The notes under the pieces were generated by a model, which did not search any database, was not told the origin of the DNA, and saw only the letters and a program-made list of their open reading frames with translations. 64,000 bases of DNA from the NCBI GenBank assembly GCA_964528755.1, contig CAZGWN010000004.1:20862-84861 (forward strand). The letters run 5' to 3'. The position numbers were made by a program, and so were the translations under genes. The first letter of the stretch is position 1, and each line of letters starts with the position of its first letter. Positions 16,897 through 24,586 of the stretch are shown piece by piece. This DNA comes from Raineyella sp964528755 (GTDB lineage Bacteria > Actinomycetota > Actinomycetes > Propionibacteriales > Propionibacteriaceae).

Positions 16897-17795
16897 CCAC
16901 CCTGCCCTGGCCCGCGCCGCTGACCGCCACGCTCGCCTCCGCCGGACTCGACCCGGCACACGTCCTCGACGTCGTCACCCGTACCCTCGACGAGGATCTC
17001 GGCTGGGGACCCGACGTCACCACCGAGGCGACCCTGCCGCCCGGCGCCGTCGGCACCGCCGACGTCGTCGCCCGCCGGCCCGGCTGCCTGGCCGGGGTGC
17101 CGGTCGCCGCGGCCGTCGTCCACGCGCTGGGGGCCCGGCGCGCCGAGCCCGTCGACGTCGCGATCGTCGCCGGCGACGGCGTCCGGGTCCGCCCCGGCGA
17201 CATCGTGCTGGCGGTGTCCGGACCTCTGCGCACCCTGCTGACCGCCGAGCGGTCGATGCTCAACCTGCTCGGACAGCTCTCCGGGGTGGCCACCGCCACC
17301 GCCGCCTGGGCCGACGCGCTGGCCGGCTCGGCAACGCGGGTCCGCGACACCCGCAAGACCGTGCCGGGCCTGCGGGTGCTGCAGAAGTATGCCGTCAGGT
17401 GCGGCGGAGGAGTCAACCACCGGATGGGCCTGGGCGATGCCGCGCTGATCAAGGACAACCACGTCGCGGCGGCGGGGTCGGTCCGGGCCGCGTACGCCGC
17501 CGTGGCTGACCGGGCCCCCGGCGTGCCGGTCGAGGTGGAGTGCGACACGCTCGACCAGGTCGCCGAGGCGATCGCCGCCGGCGCCGGCCTCATCCTGCTG
17601 GACAACATGACCCCCGACCGGATGCGGGAGGCGGTCGCACTGGCCCGCCCCGCCGGCGTACGGACCGAGGCGAGCGGCGGGCTTACCCTGGCCGACGCCC
17701 CGGCGGTCGCCGCCACCGGGGTCGACTACGTGTCGGTGGGGGCGCTCACCCACTCGGCCCCGGTGCTGGACCTCGGGCTGGACCTGCGGTCCTGA
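16893..17795 (+). CDS. nadC: nicotinate-nucleotide pyrophosphorylase (carboxylating)
   Basis: Quinolinate phosphoribosyltransferase of 300 residues, the standard length. It decarboxylates quinolinate and adds phosphoribose to give nicotinate mononucleotide. Signature stretches are D-L-G-W-G-P-D-V-T-T near the start, T-R-K-T-V-P-G-L-R near residue 152, N-H-R-M-G-L, I-K-D-N-H and the C-terminal barrel strand E-A-S-G-G-L. The start overlaps nadB by ATGA. It ends 9 bp from the convergent DUF2510 gene, leaving little space for a terminator. Confidence 0.96.
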   Translation: MTTLPWPAPLTATLASAGLDPAHVLDVVTRTLDEDLGWGPDVTTEATLPPGAVGTADVVARRPGCLAGVPVAAAVVHALGARRAEPVDVAIVAGDGVRVRPGDIVLAVSGPLRTLLTAERSMLNLLGQLSGVATATAAWADALAGSATRVRDTRKTVPGLRVLQKYAVRCGGGVNHRMGLGDAALIKDNHVAAAGSVRAAYAAVADRAPGVPVEVECDTLDQVAEAIAAGAGLILLDNMTPDRMREAVALARPAGVRTEASGGLTLADAPAVAATGVDYVSVGALTHSAPVLDLGLDLRS

Positions 17796-17804
17796 CCCGG
17801 GGCC

Positions 17805-18773
17805 TCAGGCCTTCCGCACCCCGGCGACGACGTCGTCGACCTGCTGGCCGACACCGCGGGCGTCGGCGGGAGCAAAGGCGATCACCGACGCCAGCGAGGA
17901 CGGTTCGCCGGCGTCGAGCACGAGCACGGTGACCCGGTCGTCGGGGGTGCCGTCCCAGTAGGAGTAGGTGAGGTCGGCGCGTTCCCCCGGCATCCCGTCG
18001 ACGGTCACCCGCCGGGTGTGTACCGCGCTGCGCTCCCCCAGCCCGGCCCACGGGCCGGTCGTCTCCATGCACGCCAGCACCTGGTCGACCGCGTCCTCGG
18101 TCGAGGTGAAGCCGTTCTCGGCGGCGAGCCCGCCGACCACCACCCCGGCGGCCCGCGGGACGGTGCCGGGCAGGTCGACCGTGCCGCGGGCGACGATGTC
18201 GTCGACCCACGTCCACTGGGTCCGGTCGAAGAGGAAGGTCCACTCCTCGGGCATGTGCACCTCCACCCCCGCCGTGTCGAAGGTCTGCTGCGGGGAGAAC
18301 TGCCCGTCGCCGTTCGCGCCGAGGCAGTTCGCCTCCCCCGCCGCCGATGACCGGGCGGACGGGTCGGCCGAGGATTCCCCGCCCGGCTGCGGTGAGGCCT
18401 CGATCGACGGCCGGTCGTACGGGTCGCTGCGCCACTGGTCGGACGGGAAAGGGTCGGGTTCGCGCAGACCGGGCAGCGAGGGGATCGGGTCCGGCTCGAC
18501 GGCCACGGGCCGACCGGGCAGCAGTCGCCAACCGATCCCGGCCATCACCGCCAGGCCCACGATGCCGGCGACCACGGCCAGGGCGACCCGCCCGGCACGG
18601 GAGTTCTCGGCCGCGGACACGGGCCGCGAGGGATTCTCGGCCGCGGAAACCGACCCCGGCACGGACGATCCGGGCGGCAGCGGCATCGTGGCGGGCGTCC
18701 AGGCACGTCCGTCCCACCAGCGCAGCCGACCGGGCGTGCCGGCGGGATCGGGATACCAACCGGCCGGGATCAT
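17805..18773 (-). CDS. DUF2510 single-pass membrane protein with extracellular domain
   Basis: Protein of 322 residues. It opens with the DUF2510 motif (P-A-G-W-Y-P-D-P, then R-W-W-D-G-R-A-W-T), followed by a Pro/Ser-rich linker, one membrane helix (about residues 70-90), a low-complexity Asp/Pro/Ser stretch and a C-terminal domain of about 150 residues. ATG 18773 is preferred over GTG 18779 because GAGGAGG ends 5 nt before it. The C-terminal domain resembles the last part of the protein at 24587-25795: tryptophan-rich strand, T-x-D-A-V-x-Q-V-L-x-C helix, V-D-G-M strand, and D-R-V-T-V-L-V-L-D. Function unknown; a surface or stress-related role is only a guess. Confidence 0.8.
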   Translation of the reverse strand: MIPAGWYPDPAGTPGRLRWWDGRAWTPATMPLPPGSSVPGSVSAAENPSRPVSAAENSRAGRVALAVVAGIVGLAVMAGIGWRLLPGRPVAVEPDPIPSLPGLREPDPFPSDQWRSDPYDRPSIEASPQPGGESSADPSARSSAAGEANCLGANGDGQFSPQQTFDTAGVEVHMPEEWTFLFDRTQWTWVDDIVARGTVDLPGTVPRAAGVVVGGLAAENGFTSTEDAVDQVLACMETTGPWAGLGERSAVHTRRVTVDGMPGERADLTYSYWDGTPDDRVTVLVLDAGEPSSLASVIAFAPADARGVGQQVDDVVAGVRKA

Positions 18774-18873
18774 CGGCACCTCCTCGCGGCTGATCTGCGG
18801 GCCCCCGGCGCAGACCGGGCGGCGAGGACCACTGTAGAACCTCGCTGCGACTCCCCGACCGGACCGGCCGGAC

Positions 18874-21831
18874 TCAGTCGCCCCAGAAGAGTCGTTCGAC
18901 CACGGCCCGGGCGCGGCGGGTGACCGCCAGGTAGTGCGCCTTCAGCGGGCCCGACCCGTCGTAGCCGAGCGTGTCGGCGACCGCACCCGCATCCGCCCCG
19001 TCGGTCGGCAGGGTGTCGGAGGGCCGGCCCCGGACCAGCGTGATGGCGTTGCGGATCCGGCTCGCGAGCAGCCACGCCTCCTCCAGCACGGCCGCGTCGT
19101 GTGCGTCGATCAGGCCCAGGTCTCGTTCGGTCCGCAGCGCGGTCAGGGTCCGCGGCGTGCGCAACTGCGGGTACTCCCCGGCGTGCTGAAGCTGGACGAA
19201 CTGCACGGTCCACTCGACGTCGCTGAGCCCGCCGGGACCGAGTTTGGTGTGCCGTTCCCGGTCGGCGCCCCGCGGCAGACGTTCGGCCTCCATCCGCGCC
19301 TTGAGCCTGCGGATCTCACGGATCTGGTCGGCCCCCAGGCCGTCGGCGGGCCAGCGGATCGGGTCGATCACGGCCATCAGCCGATCCCCCAGATCCTGGT
19401 CGCCCGCGCCGAACGAGGCCCGCACCAGCGCCTGCGCCTCCCAGGTCGACGACCAGCGCCGGTAGTAGGTCCGGAACGACTCCAGCGACCGGACCAGCGG
19501 ACCGCCGCGGCCCTCGGGTCGCAGGTCGAGGTCGAGCTCGAGCGGCGGTTCGGGCCCGGGCCGGCGCAGCACCTCCCGGATCCGGGTGACCACGCGTACG
19601 GCGAACCGCTGCGCCGCCTCGTCGGCGCCGTCGTCCATCACGATCATGCAGTCCGCGTCGGAGGCGTATGCCATCTCGCCGCCGCCCCAGCGGCCCAGCG
19701 CGATGACCGCCAGCGGCGGCAGCGTCGCGCCGGCCCTTTCGGCATCGCGACGGGCCACCGCCAGCGCGGCCTCCATGGTCGCGGAGGTGACGTTGCTCAG
19801 CGCGTCCCCGACCTCCTCGACGTCGCGGTGCCGGAGCAGATCGGCCATCGCGATCCGCAGCAGTTCACGCCTCCGCTGCCCCCGCACCGAGTCGGCGGAG
19901 GCGACCGGGTCGTCATGGCGCAGCGCGATCGAGGTGAACGACCCCGACAGCACCGCCCGCGGCCGCGGGGTGAAGTCGGCCTCGTCGGCCAGCATCTCCA
20001 CCGACTGCGGGAAACGCATCAGCAGGTCGGTGGCGTAGCGGCTGGTGGCCAGGATGTGGGCGAGCCGCTGGGCCATCGCCCCGCCGTCGCGCAGCGTCCG
20101 CAGGTACCACGCGGTCCGTCCGAGCTTCTCCGACACCTGGCGGAACGCGAGCAGGCCGGCGTCCGGATTGGGCCCTTCGGCGAACCAGCCGAGCATCGCC
20201 GGCAGGATCTGCCGCTGGATCTCGGTCCGCCGGGTGACGCCGGTGGTCAGCGCGCGGATGTGGTTGAGCGCCGCCCGCGGGTCGGCGTAGCCGAGGCCGC
20301 GCAGACGGGCCTCCGCCGCGTCGGTGGTCAGCCGCAGGTCCTCTGCGCCGATGTGGGAGACCGCCGCCAGCAACGGCGAGTAGAAGATCCGTTGGTGCAG
20401 GGCGACCACCCGGCGGGTGCTGTCCCGCCAGGCACGGACGAGTTCCTCGGCCGGGTTGAGGCGCCAGCCCAGGGAACGTCCGATCCGGCGTAGATCGGCC
20501 GGATCGTCGGGCATCAGGTGGGTCCGCCGCAGCCGGTAGAGCTGCACCCGGTGTTCGATGGTCCGTTGCAGCCGGTACGCGGCGGCCAGGTCGGCACCGT
20601 CCTCCCGGCCGACATAGCCGTAGCGCACCAGCGCCCGAAGCCCGGCCAGCGTCCCGGCTCGGCGGAGCCGCTCATCGGCCCGGCCGTGGACGAGCTGGAG
20701 GATCTGGACGGAGAACTCCACGTCACGCAGCCCGCCCTCGCCGAGCTTGATCTGCCGTCCGCGTTCCCGGGCGGGGATCAGGCTGACCACCCGGCGGCGC
20801 ATCGCCTGGGTCTCCCGGACGAACCCCTCCCGCCCGCCGACCTGCCACACCATCGGCGCGACCATCTCGACGAACGCCCGGCCCAGGGCCAGGTCGCCCG
20901 CGGCCGGCCGCGCCTTGAGCATGGCCTGGAATTCCCAGGCCTTGGCGTACGTACGGTAGTAATGCCGGTGGCTGTCCAGGGTCCGCACCAGCGGGCCGCC
21001 CTTGCCCTCGGGCCGCAGGGCCGCGTCCACCGGCCAGATCGTGCCCGCCCCGGTGTGGGCCGAACAGATCCGGGCCAGGGTCGCGGCAAGCTCGGCCCCC
21101 ACGGACAGGCAGGTGTCGTGGTCGCAGGCCGGCGTACCGGCATCGTCGGCCGGCTCGGCGACGTAGAGCACGTCGACGTCGGAGACATAGTTGAGTTCCC
21201 TGCCTCCGGTCTTGCCCAGGGCGACGACCGCCAACCGCACCCGGGCGGCCCGCTCGCCCCCCACCCGCCCGCGGGCGACCGCCAACGCCCCCTCCAGCAC
21301 GGCGTCCGCCAGGTCGGCCAGGCTCTCCGAGACCTGCGGCTGGACCTCGACGGGGTCGGCGGCGGTCAGATCGCGGGCCGCGATCCGCAGCAGCACGCCG
21401 TGGTAGGCGCCCCGCAGCTCGTCCCCGGACACCAACGTCGCCACCGGCATCGCTGCGGCCGGATCCGCACCGACGGCGTGCAACAGTTCGGCCCGAACGT
21501 CCTCGGCAGGCCCAGCCGGCAACGGACCGACGAGCTGGTCGATGTGTTCGGGGAACCGGAAGAGGTCCTGCTGCAGCCCCGTGCTCGCGCCCAGCACCGC
21601 GACAAGCCGATCGGCGAGCACGGGGTCGGCCGACAGTCGGGCCGGCAACTCCGGGTGGTCGGTGACGAGCCGGTGCAGTCCCGCGAGCGCCAGATCGGGA
21701 TCGTCGGCGGCGGCCAGCAGATCGAGCCGGTCCTCGTCGTCGGGCCGGTCCGCGATCAGTCGGGCCGCCTTCTCCGCGTCGACGAAGCCCAGCCGGGCCA
21801 GCCGACCCTCCATGGTCTCGACGCGATCCAT
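18874..21831 (-). CDS. glnE: glutamine synthetase adenylyltransferase / adenylyl-removing enzyme
   Basis: Bifunctional regulator of glutamine synthetase, 985 residues. It has two nucleotidyltransferase halves: the adenylyl-removing half with G-G-R-E-L-N-Y-V-S-D-V-D-V-L-Y (about residue 210) and the adenylylating half with G-G-G-E-M-A-Y-A-S-D-A-D-C-M (about residue 690), each followed by L-R-P-E-G-(K/R)-G-G-P-L-V-R. Both metal-binding D-x-D pairs are intact. ATG 21831 is chosen because TAGGA lies 8 nt upstream; the codon at 21840 has no such site. Two hairpins abut the start (see the repeat at 21834). The only glutamine synthetase in the window (22882-24219) seems to lack the adenylylation tyrosine, so the target gene is probably elsewhere. 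Confidence 0.95.
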   Translation of the reverse strand: MDRVETMEGRLARLGFVDAEKAARLIADRPDDEDRLDLLAAADDPDLALAGLHRLVTDHPELPARLSADPVLADRLVAVLGASTGLQQDLFRFPEHIDQLVGPLPAGPAEDVRAELLHAVGADPAAAMPVATLVSGDELRGAYHGVLLRIAARDLTAADPVEVQPQVSESLADLADAVLEGALAVARGRVGGERAARVRLAVVALGKTGGRELNYVSDVDVLYVAEPADDAGTPACDHDTCLSVGAELAATLARICSAHTGAGTIWPVDAALRPEGKGGPLVRTLDSHRHYYRTYAKAWEFQAMLKARPAAGDLALGRAFVEMVAPMVWQVGGREGFVRETQAMRRRVVSLIPARERGRQIKLGEGGLRDVEFSVQILQLVHGRADERLRRAGTLAGLRALVRYGYVGREDGADLAAAYRLQRTIEHRVQLYRLRRTHLMPDDPADLRRIGRSLGWRLNPAEELVRAWRDSTRRVVALHQRIFYSPLLAAVSHIGAEDLRLTTDAAEARLRGLGYADPRAALNHIRALTTGVTRRTEIQRQILPAMLGWFAEGPNPDAGLLAFRQVSEKLGRTAWYLRTLRDGGAMAQRLAHILATSRYATDLLMRFPQSVEMLADEADFTPRPRAVLSGSFTSIALRHDDPVASADSVRGQRRRELLRIAMADLLRHRDVEEVGDALSNVTSATMEAALAVARRDAERAGATLPPLAVIALGRWGGGEMAYASDADCMIVMDDGADEAAQRFAVRVVTRIREVLRRPGPEPPLELDLDLRPEGRGGPLVRSLESFRTYYRRWSSTWEAQALVRASFGAGDQDLGDRLMAVIDPIRWPADGLGADQIREIRRLKARMEAERLPRGADRERHTKLGPGGLSDVEWTVQFVQLQHAGEYPQLRTPRTLTALRTERDLGLIDAHDAAVLEEAWLLASRIRNAITLVRGRPSDTLPTDGADAGAVADTLGYDGSGPLKAHYLAVTRRARAVVERLFWGD

Positions 21832-21833
21832 AC

Positions 21834-21883
21834 GGCGCATCCTACGATGCGGGTCGTCCGGCGCATCCTACGATGCGGGTCGT
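21834..21883. repeat. two tandem 24-bp units each containing a perfect hairpin, upstream of glnE
   Basis: Units at 21834-21857 and 21860-21883 are identical and separated by CC. Each holds the inverted repeat CGCATC-CTAC-GATGCG. The first unit covers the glnE translation-initiation region, so the pair could act as tandem operators or as RNA hairpins controlling glnE start access. Confidence 0.85.
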
Positions 21884-21996
21884 ACGGCCGATCGGGGGCC
21901 CGCCACGCCTCCGATCGACCAACATCGACCCCGAGTTGGGCGTGAGTTTCCCGATCGGCCACATGAAGGAAACCGGCCGCGGGTACGGTCGATCGG

Positions 21997-22869
21997 GTGA
22001 GCCAGTCCCTACGAGTGCAACGCCAGACGGCGAGGCTGCGTCAGACCTTCGTCCGATCCGGGGCGCTCGTCGACGAGGTGGCCCAATCCCTGTCGGCGGC
22101 CGATTTCGCCCGTCCCGCCCGGGTCCGGGGGTGGGACGTCCGACTGCTCACCGCCCACTTGTTGTGGCGGCTCACCTCGATGGCGTTTCAGCTCGACCAT
22201 CCGTCCGCGAGCCGTCCGGTCACGCTGGAACAGTACGCCGCCCATTCCCTGGCCACCACCGCCCGTCGGTTGGAACAGGCCCGGGCGACCGCCGACCACG
22301 ACACCGGACACGCGCTCGCCGCGCAGTTGCACAGCGTCATCGCCGATCTGTCGGTGCTGCTCAGCGACGAGGATCTGCCGCCGGTCGTCGACACCGGCGT
22401 CGGCCGGCTCAATCTGCTCGATTTCCTGCGGATCTACCTGATCGACGTCGTCGTCCACCTCGATGACGTCCGTGATGCCCTGGGGCCGGGTGCCGGTCCG
22501 CGCCGTGAGGCCCCGGCCGCTCGCGTCGGGCGGGACAACGACCCGGAGGCGGTCGCCGAGGTGGTCCGCACCCTCGCCGAGATCCTCGCCGCCCGCGCCC
22601 CGGGACAATCGGTCGAGGTGCGGATCCCGCCCTTCGCCGCCGTCCAGATCGGCGACCCGGAGGCGGCAAGCCGGGCCGGCTCCGAGTTCGTCGAACCGGC
22701 CCCGACGCACACCCGCGGAACCCCGCCGGCGGTCGTCGAGACCGATCCGCTGACCTTCATGCGGCTGGGGCTCGGGCGGATGACGTGGGCCGACGCGCTG
22801 GGCCGCCGACTGGTGGCCGCCTCCGGATTGCGGACCGACCTCAGCCCGCAGTTGCCGCTGATCGGCTGA
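21997..22869 (+). CDS. maleylpyruvate isomerase / mycothiol-dependent (DinB-like) family protein
   Basis: Protein of 290 residues. The N-terminal four-helix bundle resembles MDMPI/DinB-2 proteins, with metal-ligand histidines expected in L-L-T-A-H-L-L-W-R and V-V-V-H-L-D-D. The C-terminal part (V-E-V-R-I-P-P-F-A-A-V-Q onward, then T-D-P-L-T-F-M-R-L-G-L-G) matches the sterol-carrier-like domain found behind many of these bundles. Such proteins use mycothiol as cofactor or buffer; mshB is in the same window. GTG 21997 lies 7 nt after TACGGT (21984-21989), suggesting a leaderless mRNA. It is transcribed away from glnE and towards glnA. Specific reaction unknown. Confidence 0.8.
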   Translation: MSQSLRVQRQTARLRQTFVRSGALVDEVAQSLSAADFARPARVRGWDVRLLTAHLLWRLTSMAFQLDHPSASRPVTLEQYAAHSLATTARRLEQARATADHDTGHALAAQLHSVIADLSVLLSDEDLPPVVDTGVGRLNLLDFLRIYLIDVVVHLDDVRDALGPGAGPRREAPAARVGRDNDPEAVAEVVRTLAEILAARAPGQSVEVRIPPFAAVQIGDPEAASRAGSEFVEPAPTHTRGTPPAVVETDPLTFMRLGLGRMTWADALGRRLVAASGLRTDLSPQLPLIG

Positions 22870-22881
22870 TCCCGGCCGCCC

Positions 22882-24219
22882 TCAGAGCGTCGGCAGCAGG
22901 CTGTCCAGCTCGTACGGGGTGACGTAGTGGCGGTAGGCGTCGAACTCGGCCCGCTTGTTGCGCAGGAAGAAGTCGAAGACGTGTGCGCCGAGGGTCTCGG
23001 CGACCAGCTCGGAACCCTCCATCACCTTGATCGCCTGCTCCAGGGTGCGCGGGAGCGGCTCGATGCCGAGCATCCGCCGCTCCCGGTCCGTCAGCGACCA
23101 GACGTCGTCCTCGGCCTCGGCGGGCAACTCCATCCGCTGCTCGATGCCGTCCAGCCCGGCGGCCAGCGCCACCGCGTACGCCAGATAGGGGTTCGCCCCC
23201 GAGTCGATGGACCTCAACTCGACACGGGCCGAACTGCCCTTGTTCGGCTTGTACATCGGCACCCGGACCAGCGCGGAGCGGTTGTTGCGGCCCCAACTGA
23301 TGAACGAAGGCGCCTCGGCGCCGTACACGAGCCGCTTGTAGGAGTTGACCCACTGGTTGGTCACCGCGGTGATCTCGGCGGAGTGCGCGAGCAGTCCGGC
23401 GATGAACTGCCGGCCGACCGTCGACAGGTTGTACTCGGCCGAGGCGTCGTAGAACGCGTTGCTGTCCCCCTCGAACAAGGACATGTGGGTGTGCATGCCC
23501 GATCCCGGTTCGTCGGTGAACGGCTTGGGCATGAAGGTCGCCTTCATCCCCTGGGTCATCGCCACCTCGCGGACGACCACCCGGAAGGTCATGATGTTGT
23601 CGGCCATCGACAGCGCGTCGGCGTATCGCAGATCGATCTCCTGCTGGCCCGCGCCGGCCTCGTGGTGGGAGAACTCAACCGAGATCCCCATCTGCTCCAG
23701 CATGGTGATCGCGGCGCGACGGAAATCCGTGCCCTCCGCGTGGGCGGTGTGGTCGAAGTAGCCGGAGCTGTCGATCGGGGTCGGCTCGTGGCCCGGCTCG
23801 CGTTCGGGCTTGATGAGGAAGAACTCCACCTCGGGGTGGCAGTAGAAGGTGTAGCCCATGTCCGAGGCGCGTGACAGGGCCCGCTTGAGCACGTAGCGGG
23901 GATCGGCCCAGGACGGCGAGCCGTCTGGGTGACGGATGTCACAGAACATCCGCGCCGTCCCGCCGGCGACCTCCCGCCACGGCAGCAGTTGGAAGGTGGA
24001 CGGGTCGGGATGAGCGACCATGTCGGACTCGTACACCCGGGCGAATCCCTCGACCGCAGACCCGTCGAAGCCGATGCCCTCGTCGAATGCCCCCTCCAGT
24101 TCCGCGGGGGCGATGGCAACCGACTTCAGATACCCCAGCACATCGGTGAACCAGAGCCGCACGAAGCGAACGTCCCGCTCCTCCAAGGAGCGCAGGACGA
24201 ATTCGGTCTGCTTGTCCAT
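22882..24219 (-). CDS. glnA: type I glutamine synthetase (GlnA2-like)
   Basis: Ligase of 445 residues forming glutamine from glutamate, ammonia and ATP. It has the GS-I landmarks: D-G-S-A-V-E-G-F near residue 52, H-P-E-V-E-F-F with the metal glutamates, H-H-E-A-G-A-G-Q-Q-E-I-D, G-S-G-M-H-T-H-M-S and the R-N-N-R-S-A-L-V-R-V-P phosphate-binding loop. The adenylylation loop with the Y-D-L-P tyrosine seen in GS-I-beta enzymes is absent near the C-terminus (G-I-E-P-L-P-R-T-L-E-Q-A). This matches GlnA2-type enzymes of actinobacteria, which are not adenylylated. glnE, one gene away, must then act on another synthetase. A promoter with a possible GlnR box precedes it. Confidence 0.93.
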   Translation of the reverse strand: MDKQTEFVLRSLEERDVRFVRLWFTDVLGYLKSVAIAPAELEGAFDEGIGFDGSAVEGFARVYESDMVAHPDPSTFQLLPWREVAGGTARMFCDIRHPDGSPSWADPRYVLKRALSRASDMGYTFYCHPEVEFFLIKPEREPGHEPTPIDSSGYFDHTAHAEGTDFRRAAITMLEQMGISVEFSHHEAGAGQQEIDLRYADALSMADNIMTFRVVVREVAMTQGMKATFMPKPFTDEPGSGMHTHMSLFEGDSNAFYDASAEYNLSTVGRQFIAGLLAHSAEITAVTNQWVNSYKRLVYGAEAPSFISWGRNNRSALVRVPMYKPNKGSSARVELRSIDSGANPYLAYAVALAAGLDGIEQRMELPAEAEDDVWSLTDRERRMLGIEPLPRTLEQAIKVMEGSELVAETLGAHVFDFFLRNKRAEFDAYRHYVTPYELDSLLPTL

Positions 24220-24239
24220 GGGCCCAGTCTGCCCCGAAG

Positions 24240-24267
24240 AATGTAACAGCGGTGTGACGATGGGTAA
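24240..24267 (-). promoter_or_regulatory. candidate glnA promoter with GlnR-like box
   Basis: On the minus strand TTACCC (24267-24262) and TACATT (24245-24240) are spaced by 16 bp, about 20 nt before the start codon. Between and over them the minus strand reads GTCAC-N6-GTTAC (24258-24243), which resembles the GTnAC-N6-GnAAC pattern of actinobacterial GlnR sites. The second half-site is imperfect, so the regulator is an inference. Confidence 0.35.
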
Positions 24268-24300
24268 TCCGCATGTCGGATCGGCCCGCTTCTGACGTCA

Positions 24301-24570
24301 CGTCCCGTGGAGTGGTGTGGGTCCCTGGCGTCGTGGCTGGGGCGACCGGGTCGTCTCAGCGGTTGGCCCAGCGTGGTGGTGGCGAAACCAGGGGGTTACG
24401 GGAGGACCGGGGCCGATGATGTACCGGGATATTGGATCAGGTACCCCTTTTGTCGACTGGCCGCTCGACAAAAGGGGTACCTGATCCACGATGGGGGTAG
24501 GTCACGCCTGCGAAGGGCGGTTGACCTACCGGGATTGTCGACCTCAACCCTGCCGACCCCGGCGGGCCTC
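24301..24570 (-). repeat. intergenic hairpin element, copy A
   Basis: This 270-bp stretch of the glnA / 24587 divergent gap is homologous, in reverse orientation, to the gap at about 43420-43655. Its centre is a perfect 23-bp inverted repeat (24434-24456 and 24465-24487, 8-nt loop). Shared blocks outside the stem include TACCCCCATCGTGGA next to the stem, the GAGGTCGACAA block, and a tail with CCACCACC and ACACCACTCC. No ORF is evident. It is unlikely to be a simple terminator, since both flanking genes are transcribed away from it. Confidence 0.75.
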
Positions 24571-24586
24571 GGGCTAGAGTCGGGGG

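Noticed and set aside
15079..16959. 626-codon minus-strand frame opposite nadB
   Set aside because: Nadabc motifs on the plus strand are unambiguous; the antisense translation is low-complexity.
24434..24487. Stem of copy A as a rho-independent terminator
   Set aside because: It lies between two divergent genes, has no T-run, and belongs to a longer repeated element.
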